64,000 bases of DNA from positions 63,498,630-63,562,629 of the forward strand of contig OY292274.1 of the NCBI GenBank assembly GCA_958496175.1, written 5' to 3'. Made by a program: the position numbers and the translations under genes. This stretch comes from Sisyra terminalis (Eukaryota; Arthropoda; Insecta; Neuroptera; Sisyridae). A model generated the notes under the pieces. The model was not told where the DNA came from. It saw only the letters and a program-made list of their open reading frames with translations, and made no database searches. This document shows positions 1 through 12,151 of the stretch, piece after piece (position 1 is the first letter of the stretch; each line of letters opens with the position of its first letter).

Positions 1-768
1 ATATCTTTCGCTACCTTTATCTTGGTAAATCCCATAAAGTCTTTGAAGAAATATTCTTAAGATCCCGCCATTATCAATTATCACAATTCACAGATCTTTT
101 CAATTAAAAACCCAGCTTTCAAGGGAACTTCTCCATTATTTTCTGACTATAATTACAAACATTTAATTATCTCTCAACAAATTCGAGATAAACACTTAAG
201 CCGTATAATTGAAATGCCAATCTTATATTCTATGGATTATGCAAGATATTGTGGATGATATCATCTTTTTTTTATAAAAAAAAATAGTTTCACTTACATG
301 TCAAACTTTGAGATGAATCTGAAACAAAAAAAAAAATTCATATAAAATATTGGCAATTGTTAAAAAATGCATCATTTTATCATATTCACATTTGAGTTCA
401 AATGGATAAAAGTTTTGCTGCGACTATCACAACAATAGCATGGCAACACAGGAGGCATTTTGCCAGGTTTTCTTTGTGGACATGTAATTCATCTTCTTGA
501 TAAGCATTTTCTCGGGTAACAATAGATAAAATAAAACGGTTTTGTTGTAAAATAAAATGGTCGAGTTTGATGTGCATTGTACAATGTACACCACTATATT
601 TCTTTGGTTTTTAAAATAAAAACACCAAATAAAAATATGTTGAAACTTTAAAGTTAACAACTAAAATTTAAAACGTTTTTCTGTCACATTCCTATGCGTT
701 CAAATGTTATCAACCCCATAAAAATTCCAGAGATTAATTGTTTACTTGAATTGTAAATAATTATAATA
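1..768. other. AT-rich intergenic DNA, nothing recognised
   Basis: No frame with recognisable protein similarity and no clear repeat structure. Homopolymer A/T runs around 265-340 are the only visible feature. Confidence 0.5.
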
Positions 769-840
769 GCTGATGCCCGCAACTTCGTCTGCGTAACGTA
801 GGTGAAGAAACAATATTCGGGGTTTTTTTAGAATTGCCAT
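769..840. mobile_element. Fragment of an RTE/SINE-like repeat (tip only)
   Basis: The stretch beginning AGCTGATGCCCGCAACTTCG followed by TCTGCGTAACG matches, with a few changes, the start of the longer repeat at about 60231. Only the tip is recognisable. The adjoining sequence soon diverges, so this is a truncated copy. Confidence 0.4.
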
Positions 841-982
841 CTATTTTTCCTCAACTACAATACCGTAAACTAATCTCAGTTCTAGATCAGGATCTACAGA
901 GAATACTTGAATGGTTTATGCAAGGTACATAACACTTAAAATTAAAAACAAATTGTAAACAAAAGTATTTGTATACATATAT

Positions 983-1941
983 TAGACTGGGCCAAAAAAA
1001 TCGACTCTTTTTTTTTTTGAAAAGTATATCGAAAATATTGTTCAAGGTGACAAAAAAAAATATCGGGAAGCTTTCAGCCCTTAATATTAATATTAAGAGG
1101 TCTATCATCTTTAATTTCGATTTTTTATTTGTGCTTTCATTTTTGCGTCAATGCTGTCAAACTATCAAGGAAAAAAAATTGTCTGCACATATATTTATAG
1201 AAAATTTAATTCCCTACAAAAAACGTTTCTTTAACATTTTCACCCGACTAGCTGTTTCCGAATATTCAAGCTTTAAACATTGATAAAATTTTTAGATTTA
1301 TCTTCTTTATTTCGAAATTTTGTAAGTAACGAACAAATTAATATATAAGAATAAACAAAATAGATTCTTAAAGGAAATGCTCTACAAAAAAGGTCTCTTA
1401 ACGTTTTTACATAAAATCACTTTTTCAAAAAATATTCACATTAAAGTTGAAAGAAAAATTAAATTATTGTTTTTTCCGTTGTTGAACCAATTTTGAAAGA
1501 GTGATTTTATGTAAAAACGTTAAGAGACCTTTTTTGTAGAGCATTACATTTCCTTTAAAAATCTATAATGTTCATTTCTATATATTTATTTGTTCGTTAG
1601 TTACAAAATTCCAAAATAAAGAAGATAAATCTAAAATTATATATCAATTTTTAAGGCTTGATTATTCGGAAACGGCGTGTCTGGCAAAAATTTTTAAAGA
1701 AACATTTTTTGTAGGGAATTTAATTTTCTATAAACATATGTGCAAATAATTTTTTTAACTTTGATAGTTTGACAGCATTGACACTAAAATAAAAGCACAA
1801 ATAAAAAATCGAAATTAAAGATGATAGACTTCTTAATATTAATAATGAGATCTCAAACCTTCCCGATATTTTTTTTGTCACCTTGAACAATATTTTCGAT
1901 ATACTTTTCAAAAAAAAAGTCAATTTTTTTGGCCGAGTCTA
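983..1941. mobile_element. Foldback (long-TIR) element, family A, copy 1
   Basis: A 959-bp near-perfect palindrome running from TAGACTGGGCC to GGCCGAGTCTA. The arms are about 450 bp and meet near 1460. The flanking octamers ACATATAT (975-982) and ATATATAT (1942-1949) differ at one base and look like an 8-bp TSD. Each arm carries an A-rich tract ending GACAAAAAAA, the palindrome TTAATATTAATATTAAG or a close variant, and a CTACAAAAAA motif. No transposase is encoded; short open frames inside are incidental. The 8-bp TSD with T at position 2 and A at 7 fits hAT-type integration, but the tips lack the usual hAT CAGGG start. Confidence 0.8.
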
Positions 1942-2968
1942 ATATATATTATAAGAACAATAAATTTCATTTTATTTAACACCATAAAATAACAAATTTA
2001 AAATCAGAATAAAACAACATTGCTGCCTAAAAGCTTGATTTATTTGAATTAAATATTTAGTGTGATTATTTGGGCGTTAAAACATATTGGATAAATAAGT
2101 AAAAAGAGAACCAACTATACCCTACATCCATTTATGAGCATAAGATTTACTTAGTATCGAATAAACACCATCTTCCATGGATTTTTTTTCCTCCTTTTAC
2201 AAAGAAAAATGATTGGTTACTTAAAAAAGTTTATGGTAGAATTTAATTTTATTGTTGATAAAAAATTATCAAAAACCCACAAAAAAATAACAACGTCAAG
2301 AATTCAAACACTTACCAATTCCCATTATAATAAACAAGATTTTGCATTATCTTGAATGTGCAATAATTAATTCAGTATGACCTAGTTGCAGAAGATTGTG
2401 TTTGTACGACATTACTGTATTCCGTATTCGTCATTATCACATCATCCTCATTAGAAACTTTATGCTAATATCTCTAACTATAATATAGAGATATATTCAC
2501 TAAAGTACACAAAAAGCCATTGAATGACGCTAATGATGCAAAGAGTCTTATCAAGTTTTCAAGGCATATTTTACTAAAAAACTTTTTTTCTTTCTTTGCG
2601 CTTTTTTTAAGAATTGGAACTAGTTTGCATAACAAATGGGTTTTTATTAAATTCGTTCCTATATCAATGCTTAAAAACCATCATTTTACAGGGTATTTAC
2701 CTTAAAACTTCTAGCCGGAATAATTGCCTTTCTAAATTTCAATTATCCGATAGGAATTGTAAAAATAAAATATTAATTATTTCCAATAAAACCATTAAAA
2801 ACGTAAAAAAATTAAATTTTTCAACTTTAACCAGTTTTTATATGTTTGTGCATTTTATTGCCATAATAAATCAAAAATTTTAAAATCAATGTGCTTTACA
2901 TATTAATATTAAATCAAAAAGTTTCAAAATCTTTAACAAAATAATATTTATCAGTCAAAATAGAAATC
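1942..2968. other. AT-rich intergenic DNA, nothing recognised
   Basis: Small open frames at about 2520-2880 have no recognisable domain and AT-driven composition. No repeat structure is evident. Confidence 0.5.
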
Positions 2969-3131
2969 GAAACATTTGCGTAAATAATTAAATATACACA
3001 TTTCAACATACGTAATTCCACTTTGAAAGATGATCGAATTAATTATTCCAATATACCACTCATAATTTATGTGAGCACTCAAATTGGGTAATTGTTGAAG
3101 ACAATGTCGTTTTTGTCATCCCAATTTCGGC

Positions 3132-3138
3132 TATAAAT
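3132..3138 (+). promoter_or_regulatory. TATA box of peptide gene copy 1
   Basis: TATAAAT about 89 bp upstream of the ATG. A TCATAC initiator-like site lies at 3161, about 29 bp downstream, which is the usual TATA-to-start spacing. The box is conserved in copy 2. Confidence 0.65.
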
Positions 3139-3220
3139 TTCCGAAAATTTGTCTTGAAAATCATACTTGAAATATATCTCTACTAGAGAACAAATCAAGG
3201 AAAATTCAATTTCTTCAACA

Positions 3221-3541
3221 ATGAAATTCACTGTAAGTAAAAATCATTGTAAAGCTTATTGAAAAATTAATACAATAATTGTATTTTAGGTCGCAATTGC
3301 TATGTGCTTGGCTTTAATTGCCGTAGTTTCGGCCAATTATCGACCATTTGTTCAACATCCTCGTCTTCGACGATCGGCCGAAAATGTTCCCCAAGTGGAA
3401 ACCGAAAAACACGCCAAACCTGTGGGTGATGATTTGAAAACCGATTCTACTTTCTGGTACCATTATAGAACTCCAGCAGTGGTGGAACCAATTGTTTATA
3501 CGTATCCCGACACTTACTACTACAACTATTGGTGGTACTAA
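3221..3541 (+). CDS. Small secreted peptide precursor, two exons (copy 1)
   Basis: Exon 1 is 3221-3232 (MKFT), the intron is 3233-3289 (57 bp, GTAAGT...TTTTAG, phase 0), and exon 2 is 3290-3541 ending in TAA, for 87 residues. Residues 1-19 form a signal peptide (basic start, hydrophobic core, cleavage expected after VVSA). Residues 29-32 are RLRR, a furin/convertase-type site that would release a 55-residue cysteine-free peptide starting SAENVPQ and ending in a Tyr/Trp-rich tail (YTYPDTYYYNYWWY). TATA box, initiator and AATAAA are all present. The start is favoured because it completes the signal peptide; starting at the internal Met of exon 2 would shorten it. I do not recognise the family. 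A secreted signalling, defence or cuticle-associated peptide is possible. The twin at 62555-62875 encodes the identical protein. Confidence 0.88.
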
Positions 3542-3629
3542 AGCTTTGCAAGAATTGAAAAATTATTTAGTAAATTATTCGTTTGATACAAATTTTCGGC
3601 TGTCAAAATTAAAAATTTTATGATTTTTC

Positions 3630-3635
3630 AATAAA
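3630..3635 (+). terminator. Poly(A) signal of peptide gene copy 1
   Basis: AATAAA 89 bp after the stop codon, in a block conserved with copy 2. Confidence 0.6.
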
Positions 3636-3800
3636 ATCTTCTGCTTTTGAAATTAAATATTTATATTTATATACTTATACGTCTGAATTCCTTTCAATGT
3701 TTTCCAACGATAACAAATTTTCCTTATTTTTCTTACCTAGAACTGGTTGCCAACCTTATCAGAAAATAATCACCGATATGTTCTTAAACTTCAATCCTAT

Positions 3801-5339
3801 ATACCTAAGCTCCGATTTTCAATTGAATTCTCTTCATTGGAAATTGATTTTTAAAATTTGAATTCTTTTATTGTTTTCCAGCAAGAAAATATATCCTTTT
3901 TTAGTGTAGTTTAAAATAAAAACAAAAAACTTCTTAATTTATCTAATTTTTGACTATTTTATTTAATAAACTTTCCATTATTCTTTATATTTTTTTTAAT
4001 TTGAGTTGAATTATGGCCTTACAGTTTGAAGTTCAGCAGTTTATAATTTTAAGTTCAACTTTGACTTAATTGTTGACTTAATTTGTATCCATAAGTTTCA
4101 TTTGATAAAAATCCAAAATACGAATCAAGTGGTAATTTAAATAGTGGTTAATATACCTATCAAGATCACAAAAATCAGAAATCTTAAAACCTATATTGTT
4201 GATTTTGATTCAATTGTCAATTGAGACTTGAGATTTAACTTCAAAGTTGGTTAATGATTTTATTTGTAACTTTAACTACCTACTTATAATATTTATTATT
4301 GCATAATGGTATCTTTCTGGAATCTTATTTGAAGAATTTTAGACCCGTTCTTCGTTTATTCATACCTCAATTCTAACTTTTAATTTCAATATTATTATTG
4401 GTGTTAAATCTAAAAATAAAAATGTAACTATTTCCACAAATTTTCCACCCAAAGAAGTTTAAGATATCCAATGAAACAAATATAGGTATATTTATTTTCT
4501 ATTTTCAAGGTTTATTAAACGTTAACTTGCCATTATTGTTTTCGTGTGTTAACTATTGTCTATATAATGAAACTGAGAAAAGGATAAGTTTATAGTTACC
4601 AAAGAAAATTATTCATCCCCCTTGAAGTTAGAGGGACTGACAACAGAAAAAAAATGGAACTAATTTACCTGTTGTTGCTTTTTTTTATTAGGTACATTTA
4701 ATTTAAAAAAAAATCAGTAAAGTATCTAAAATTCTATTCAGAAATAAAAATACTCCCTTACAAAATGATTAATGGGAGCTTTTTCATTAATTAACAAGAA
4801 TCTTCAACACGCGTCATCAACTTTGATGGAATTAAAACAGGATTTTAATTACTGTTTATATTTTTTTTCAAATTTGATAAAATGATACGAAACTTTAGTG
4901 TCTAGACATTTTTTTTTCTGTTCAATTTATTGAAGACTTTCTAGTAAATGTAATATTCACAATTCGGCACGTATAAATTTTTTTTTTCACTAGGTTGCCC
5001 ATTCCTTAAAATAATAATTTTATTTAGTGTAACTGGGAAAATATTGAATTTGACTCCTTTTAAAATTAAAAGCTCAAATTACCTCATAAGGGTAGGAAAC
5101 TAAAAGATGAATGGAGACTCATATTGATATCTCAGCCGTAAGAATATGTCGATTCAAAATGATAACATATTCGTCTAAGAGATTAAAATTATTAATTTGG
5201 GTAATATTCAACCAATTTTTTTTAAATTCTTTTAATGTTCAAAGCCTAATTTCAGTTTTCGGGTCATCTAGATGTACTTTTCTATGTCTAGGAAAAAGTA
5301 AATCATAGAGAAATGTTTTGGGACCCTTTCTATACATTA
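3801..5339. other. AT-rich intergenic DNA, nothing recognised
   Basis: No frame or repeat that I can name. The short open frame at 5111-5308 lies just before the jockey relic and may be eroded upstream LINE sequence, but no motif shows this. Confidence 0.45.
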
Positions 5340-5975
5340 AATCCACAATTTGTATCCATAGTTGGCACATTTTGTAACCGATATTGTAAGCAAAAGAGAC
5401 TAAGGTAAGAGCAAAAAATATCCAGGCTCACAATAAAAGAGGGGAGGAATTGTGCAAAAAGTGGAGGACTAAACTAACCCTAGTAAATCAAAGGTCACTA
5501 CAATTTTAAAGATTCCAATTATTTTGAATGGTAAAATGGTACCAAAGTAGGACTCTCATTGAACATCAGACTAACATGTAAAATTCATATAAACAAATTA
5601 TTGGCTCAATTCCGCTAAAGCCTACGTCAACTAAAAGGGCTAATCACCAACAATGGTCCATTACTTTCATTAAAAAGAATGATATATTTTCAAGTCCTCC
5701 TACCAAATTCGGCATTCGGATGTGAACTCCGAAGAACAGCATCAAATGCACAATTAAAAGGGATTCAGATTTTCCCAAAAAGTGTACAGAGACTAGGATG
5801 ATGGATTTCCTTTGATTAATAAAAGGTTCCATCCTGTACCAAGACCTAGACATAACGACCGTAGACAAGGAAATAGCTAAAAGATACTCGAAAATAGGCG
5901 ACAACAACCAAATTATCATGGAAATTTTTAAAAATTGGGCACCACTGAGGGGACAAAGCAACCTGAATCAAAATA
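5340..5975 (+). pseudogene. Decayed jockey-type LINE reverse transcriptase, C-terminal part
   Basis: Read in shifting frames, the + strand gives the post-catalytic part of a jockey-clade ORF2. In order there is TFVTDI (follows the YADD site in intact relatives), ELCKKWRTKL at about 5450, LKGLITNNGPLLSLK at about 5630, and LDITTVDKEIAKRYSKI at about 5850, ending at a stop near 5980. Several frameshifts and stops separate these pieces and the catalytic motif itself is unreadable. The 105-codon frame on the opposite strand at 5644-5961 is an antisense shadow. The assignment rests on motif order and wording recalled for the clade, not on a search. Confidence 0.55.
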
Positions 5976-6553
5976 GGCACTTATAGACCTAATAAATCAT
6001 GCAAACTAATATCAATAATAAATACAAACTTCATTGATAAATAAGTAATATAGATCTAATAATCTAAGATCCGGCTGCAAAATTAGTACCTGATTAGTTT
6101 AAATAATCAAAATCCAAAAAGGTTTGCTAAAAATACAATTTTCACTTTATTTTCCTTTTTATCACTTCTTTTTCATTTATTGTTATGAATGATTCTCTTA
6201 TGAGTTCTGCTGTTAACGCGGACATACCTGTTCCGAAGAGTTACCGGATATAACGTCGCAATGGGAAAATTTTAAATAATTTTCTACAAAAAATTCAGAA
6301 ACTTTTTGTCAAATGTGTATGTTTAAGACAGTAAAAAGTAGATATAAATTAGGTATAAATTTTTTTTTTTGGGGGGAAAAAATTGTTGAAAATATGCCAT
6401 TTTTTCCCCGATTAACTCATGTAACCCCTTAAATATGTATTTGTTTTTAATTTAACCCATTTTTGAAGTCGATCTCAAATAAATATAAAAAAATATTGTC
6501 GATCATACTAGTATAAAGTTTGTCCACCCTTGATTTACATTCTTTAGGTAAGC
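5976..6553. other. AT-rich intergenic DNA, nothing recognised
   Basis: No coding or repeat signal beyond a T9-G6 tract near 6361-6376. Confidence 0.45.
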
Positions 6554-6555
6554 TA

Positions 6556-7541
6556 TAGTCACCAAATTTCGTCCCCAAGCTTAATTTCACCCCCTTGGGT
6601 ATCTTTTTTTCTAAATAACACCACCTAGTTTTTATAATTTGGATTTAAAGTCAGTTAAGTCAGACAATCATTTCAAATTTTTAGCGGTGAAATGTTGGGT
6701 CTGTGTCAAGATATTTAAAAAAATAAAAAACTTGTCAAGGTAAGTTTTTGATTGAAATACTATCGATAAGGTTTAAATGGTGATGTTCTTGAATTATTTA
6801 AACGAAATTTTGCTAAAATTTGATGTTATCGCTTAGAATTAAATCGATTATATTTTCATTTAGGTTATGACATGCGTTTTTGGTTGAATACATGTTGTCA
6901 GCATAACTGGCAAATTCCTAATATCATCCCCTTACATAAGCCTAATATCGCCCCCGGGACGATATTGAGATTACTTCGTTATTCGGCAGTTGTATTTTTT
7001 CAACAATCATTTTTTCAATAAAATATTTAGTGTGGACGAAACAGGGATCAGCACCATGATAAAATGGGAGAAAAGTGGATAGGATGCACAAAATGTTTCC
7101 AATGGATGCATGAGGATTCTGTTGAAAATCCAGGGCCTAACTTTATCTGTTCAATTTGCTTAGAGAATTAAAATTACGTAAAGTTTAAACTATAGGTACA
7201 TCAATGATTAATAAGTCTGATTAGATATTGTTATTATTATGATTATACTAATAATTATATATTGTTAAAAATATAGTTTATGTTTATGTAAGTCCTGATT
7301 ATTGAGATCACAATATCGTTCCCGGGACGTAATTAGGTGCCCAAAAAAGTATTTTCAGAATGTCTACCTTTTTGTTAAGAATATTTTTGTATAAATAATA
7401 AAGAATTTAACAGATTTTTTTTTTATTTAAAATAATAAAGAAATGTTATAACTAAACTTTGACGTTATATTGATTACTTTAATCGCAACATTTTTTTTCA
7501 AAATTTTTATTTTTCAAAAAGGGGAAGTTATCTGGTGACTC
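6556..7541 (+). mobile_element. Pogo-like Tc1/mariner deletion derivative, copy F1
   Basis: 986 bp with terminal inverted repeats TAGTCACCAAATTTCGTCCCC-like (left) and GAGTCACCAGATAACTTCCCC-like (right, reverse complement), flanked by TA at 6554-6555 and 7542-7543. The interior keeps only scraps of a transposase (separate entry). A second copy in opposite orientation lies at 9576-10545 with the same tip asymmetry (TAG at one end, GAG at the other) and the same internal deletion, so both derive from one deleted master copy. Confidence 0.8.
7020..7171 (+). pseudogene. Transposase scrap: DDE motif joined to a zinc-finger tail
   Basis: Reading + strand, IFSVDETGISTM (about 7022-7057) matches the first catalytic-Asp block of pogo/DDE_1 transposases. 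After a frame change near 7060 comes KWIGCTKCFQWMHE, then NPGPNFICSICLEN and a TAA at 7169-7171. The CxxC...H...CxxC pattern resembles the PHD-like zinc tail at the C-terminus of many insect pogo/jerky-type transposases. The DNA-binding half and the remaining acidic residues are gone, so no enzyme can be made. Family naming is from motif memory. Confidence 0.6.
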
Positions 7542-7700
7542 TACCTTATTATTTTTCATTCGCATGATCAATAATTCTTCTTTAATCTGTAATTATCAAG
7601 TCGGTCTTGAAGAGGAATAAAAGATATTTGAGGAATTTCTTTATATTTGCGGGAAATTTTATATTGTGCTAAGCATTCAACTCGTGAACGAATAAACATT

Positions 7701-7726
7701 GTGTTATAGCACTTGTGCTATAACAC
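7701..7726. repeat. Perfect short palindrome
   Basis: GTGTTATAGCAC, two T residues, then GTGCTATAACAC. It could form a tight hairpin or be a dimeric protein-binding site. No neighbouring feature explains it. Confidence 0.7.
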
Positions 7727-9029
7727 ATTATTCAATTTAAACTGCAGTCACTCAATATATTCAACTCGAAGATGTTTGATTTTGAAAACAAACACTGATA
7801 AGATGAGTGGGAAGATATTATATATAGCACGTGGAAACTATATTATTTCAATTCCCCAAAGATAACGGAGACCAAATCGTTCGTGCTCCTCGTCCCCCAT
7901 TTAATTTTAGCCGGTGCACGATGAAGCGTACCATCCTTGACAAATTGTCTTCAGGGAATTGTAGGTTTTAAGTCAAGCAGCTACTTGATATTTTACTCGT
8001 TCGTCATCAAAACGATTTCACTTTTTCATCATCTTACACAAAATTTCTCTATCCAATTGAGAAAATATTCGCCTCTATATGTGCGTAGATATATAAGCAC
8101 TAAAATAACACAAACCGAAGAGAATCACATTTGACATGGGCTGTTATCAAAAGGGTGGCAATTGCTTCAATTCTACAAAAGGCAATTTATGTGGGTGGCC
8201 TATATGTATGTGTTGAAGGAGATTACAAGAGCAATTTATGACAGCGGTTAAGTGTCTGTTGGAAAACTATTCAAATGCTAATTACTAAAAGGGAATATTG
8301 TTATTAAATAGATTTTCATATTACCGTTATATTCTATTTAAAGTGGGCTTCACTTGTGCCATGAATAATTCGTTTGCTGTTCCGTTTGTCACAAAAGTGT
8401 TGAATCAAATGTTACGAGAATTACCATTTTCAATGATATATTAACTGTTTGAATCATTAGCTTTATTAAAAATTCCGAGATAATTCATTTTCCGACGATC
8501 AATTATTGGATGGTGGTTTTTAAGGACTAATTACCTTGGTCCTTTCCAATTATTATTCAAGAGAGAATAATTAAATTATTGCCATGTAATTACGATCATT
8601 AATCATTTTAATTTTTCCCAAATCCTTATTGATTTGGGAAGTTTACGAGTGGATTGCACTGAAGAACTATCATTGATACGGTACGTGCCTTGCAGAAGTA
8701 CATTGAAACATGAAACTTGCCTAATGTGTCAACATATATTGCACACTAAACCACTCTCCTAAATACAAGAGAGGATTGAACATTACAATGTCCCTATTAT
8801 CTTACACTTACTCAAACGTACCAATCTCTTAACCTAGTGGAATAAATGGCGTAGTGCTTCCCCTAATTTTCCATTAATGGGTAGGTTGTGCATTGAAAGC
8901 CTTCAATGCAATTCCATTGAAATGGTAGCATTGTGGTCAGGTGACGGACCCTTAAGAGTGATAGCCACGGAAAATCCTTTTCTCTATAGTAATATAAATT
9001 AATTTTTAATCAGTTTTGTTACTAAATTA

Positions 9030-9448
9030 TATTTAGTATGTTTTTTGGGATAAACTTTTAATCAAAAAATATAAATTAGGCTTTCTTATAAATTAGGTGA
9101 AATAAATATAAATTCTCCTAATATAATAATCCTAATTTTTATTGATTTTTTAACTTGTTGGCTATAGCTTGGCTAATGTGGTTTTAGCTGAGCTACTAGC
9201 AGGGAACACTTGAGGGTCTGATGCCTCTCGGGGAAAATATCAGTTAATTATTCACCATTATAATTAGCTATACATTATACGGTTTACATTAAATACATTC
9301 GACATTCAACAATTATCGTTCGGAACAGTGTTTTTGTTAATTTTTTGCCCCAAAATTATAGTATGTTTTTTTGGATGAATTTTTAGTCTAAAAATATAAA
9401 TTAGTGATTTTTTAACATGTTGCTTCTAGCTGAGCTATCAGATTCGTT
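9030..9448 (+). repeat. Diverged direct repeat, two copies
   Basis: The motif TTTAGTATGTTTTTTGGGAT through TGATTTTTTAACTTGTTGG and TAGCTGAGCTA (9034-9202) recurs in shortened form at 9352-9448. Probably an old local duplication. Confidence 0.45.
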
Positions 9449-9575
9449 TAACACTTGTCAAGGGTAGCCATCAATTGATTGCCCTTAAATCCCTAAAAAA
9501 GCACTTAAATATTGTTTTTTTTTTTTTGTCAAATTAAGTTATAATACAGGACCCGACTGCGAAATTAGTCACGTA

Positions 9576-10545
9576 GAGTCACCAAATAACGTCCCCTTTT
9601 TTGGAAAATAAAAATTTTGAAAAAAAAATGTTGCGATTAAACTAATCAATATAACGTCAAAGTTTAGTTATAACATTTCTTTATTATTTTAAATAAAAAA
9701 AAAATCTGTTAAATTCTTTATTATTTATACAAAAATATTCTTTACAAAAAGGTAGACATTGTGAAAATAATTTTTTGAGCACCTAATTACGTCCCGGGAA
9801 CGATATTGTGATCTCAATAATCAGGACTTACATAAACATAAACTATATTTTTAACAATATATAATTATTAGTAAATCATAATAATAACAATATCTAATCA
9901 GACTTATTAATCATTGATGTACCTATAGTTTAAACTTTACGTAATTTTAATTCTCTAAGCAAATTGAACAGATAAGGTTAGGCCCTGGATTTTCAACAGA
10001 ATCCTCATGCATCCATTGGAAACATTTTGTGCATCCTATCCACTTTTCTCCCATTTTATCATGGTGCTAATCCCTGTTTCGCCCACACTAAATATTTTAT
10101 TGAAAAAATACAACTGCCAAATAACGAAGTAATCTCAATATCGTCCCGGGGGCGGTATTAGGCTTATGTAAGGGGACGATATTAGGAATTTGCCAGTTGT
10201 GTTGACAATATGTATTCAACCAAAAACGCATGTCATAATCTAAATGAAAATATAATCGATTGAATTTTAAGCGACAACATCAAATTTTGGCAAAATTTCG
10301 TTTAAATAATTCAAGAACATCACCATTTAAACCTTATCGATAGTATTTCAATCAAAAACTTACCTTGACAAGTTTTTTATTTTTTTAAATATCTTGACAC
10401 AGACCCAACATTTCACCGCTAAACATTTGAAATGGTTGTCTGACTTAACTGACTTTAAATTTAAATTATAAAAACTAGGTGGCGTAATTTAGAAAAAGAT
10501 ACCCAAGGGGGCGACATTAAGCCTGGGGACGAAATTTGGTGACTA
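9576..10545 (-). mobile_element. Pogo-like deletion derivative, copy F2 (inverted)
   Basis: 970 bp, TA-flanked (9574-9575 and 10546-10547), inverted relative to F1. It carries the same truncated transposase on the minus strand (about 9950-10095). In this copy the catalytic-block Asp is replaced (VGETG instead of VDETG), confirming decay. F1 and F2 lie 2 kb apart and could base-pair over most of their length in a read-through transcript. Confidence 0.8.
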
Positions 10546-10559
10546 TATCTTATAAAAAA

Positions 10560-12151
10560 GGGGAAAGTATAGAATAGACAAGTACTAGAAATGGGTTGGT
10601 AGGAATGCATGGGACAAATTTTGTTCAAGTTGGTATGTTTTGCGCTCTGTATACTCGTTTGCGAAATATCGTTATTTTCATCACGTGTTGACATCTACCG
10701 CCATATTTAAAATATTCAGAAATAAACAATCAACGTGGAAATAAAAATTAACTGGAAATATTAAAAGGAATGGATATAATTCATGATCTTGTACCCAAAA
10801 ATAAAATAAAAGGTCAAAGTAAAATAATGAACAATACAGGCATACTGAAATTGATACAATAACTTCATATTTTATTATTTTTGCGAATAAGCTCAAAAAT
10901 TTTGCAGACATTTCCATAGAAGTTCTCGTTTGATAATTTTTTTTTCTTATTATTGTTGAGTTTTTACGGCGAAGCGAAATCGATCAGTGAAAAATTGTCA
11001 AGCCATTTATGTAATGCTAGCAATTGGAGAATCCTTTAATAAAATATTTTTGTTATTTTTAGATTTTAGATTTTTTAAGTTTAAATACATGTTTATAAAT
11101 ATTTTAAGTTATAGTTGATGTACTAATTAATAAAATTTAATAAATCTTAGAACAATTATTCAAATGGTTGCTCACAAAGTTTCGATGGTAAAAGAAAGTA
11201 TACCAGTACCATTTTTTAACAAAAATTAAGCGAAATAGGTTAAAATTAACGTATTAATGAATTGAATATTGACCATATGTACAAAATCTAAATATGTTTA
11301 GCATAATTGAGAAGAGAGAAGACAATATTTTATAATAGCATGGGTACAAGTAGCTTTTGTACATACCACTAACTCAATGTTTTATTTTCTATTCAGTTTT
11401 TAATTCAATTCACGAATAAATCAGCCGTGATTAATAGGTAGCTACAAAAGATCAATTATTAACCGAAACTGAATTATTAACAAATTTCCGAATAGAAAAA
11501 GTTCGCGAATTTTTAAAAAAACCAAGTAGAGAGTGAGATGTCACCAGAGAGTGCCTTGTAGAATAAGTACTAGTGCCAAATCATGAAAAATTTATTAAAC
11601 CAAAATTATGTATTTATAATATATATTCTAAAACACAAATATTATTTACTATATAACGTATTTAACTAAAACCATCTTCTTCGTTTCTTATTATATATAT
11701 TTTTAAATTCACTGGCCTCCATCTCTACTACCACATCTTTGGGACAATTATTCAATTGAATATATGTACTTTGTACATTGACGGGAAATACGTTTTATCT
11801 AAAGAGAATTGCTTTGGAAATTTCTGCAAAAATTATAAAGATATTAGCAGTAATAAGAAAAACACGAAGTAATTATTTCAGTATTCCATATACCAGTATT
11901 GTTCAATAGTTTATTTTATCTTTTTATTTTATTTTAGGCATTAAATCATAAATTATATCCATTCCTTTTAATATTTCGAGTTAATGTTTATTTCTTTCAA
12001 TTTCAAATATAATAGATGTCAAAACGTGGTAAAAATAACGTTATTTTGTAAACAAGTAAATAAGACGTGAAAACATACCAACTTGAATAAAATTTACCCC
12101 ATGCATTCCTACCAATCCATTTCTAGTACTTGTCTATTCTATACTTTGACC
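10560..12151. mobile_element. Foldback element, family G, copy 1
   Basis: About 1.59 kb. Inverted termini of roughly 390 bp begin (G)AAAGTATAGAATAGACAAGT and end in its complement followed by GACC at 12151. Short A-rich flanks (ATAAAAAA / TAAAAAAA) are consistent with a degraded 8-bp TSD. No coding sequence. It starts 13 bp after pogo derivative F2. It holds the empty version (near 11606) of the site where the LTR element entered copy G2. Confidence 0.75.

Larger units (their letters stand above)
2969..3800 (+). repeat. Duplicated block carrying the peptide gene (copy 1)
   Basis: About 0.83 kb that aligns in the same orientation with 62303-63121. It starts at AAACATTTGCGTAAATAATT and ends just after TTCTTAAACTTCAATCC. 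It includes promoter, both exons, intron and 3' region, so the whole transcription unit was copied. No similarity continues beyond either edge. Confidence 0.85.
7542..9575. other. Unique-looking DNA between the two pogo derivatives
   Basis: No gene recognised; the open frame at 7937-8134 has no visible domain. It contains a perfect 12-bp inverted repeat at 7701-7726 and a diverged direct repeat (9030-9202 versus 9352-9448). The 8.1-8.9 kb part looks slightly less AT-rich and non-repetitive. Confidence 0.45.

Noticed and set aside
969..1923. Open frames of 67-104 codons
   Set aside because: Mirror-image translations of the two arms of foldback A1.
5644..5961. 105-codon minus-strand frame
   Set aside because: Lies antisense to a jockey-type relic whose + strand motifs are recognisable.
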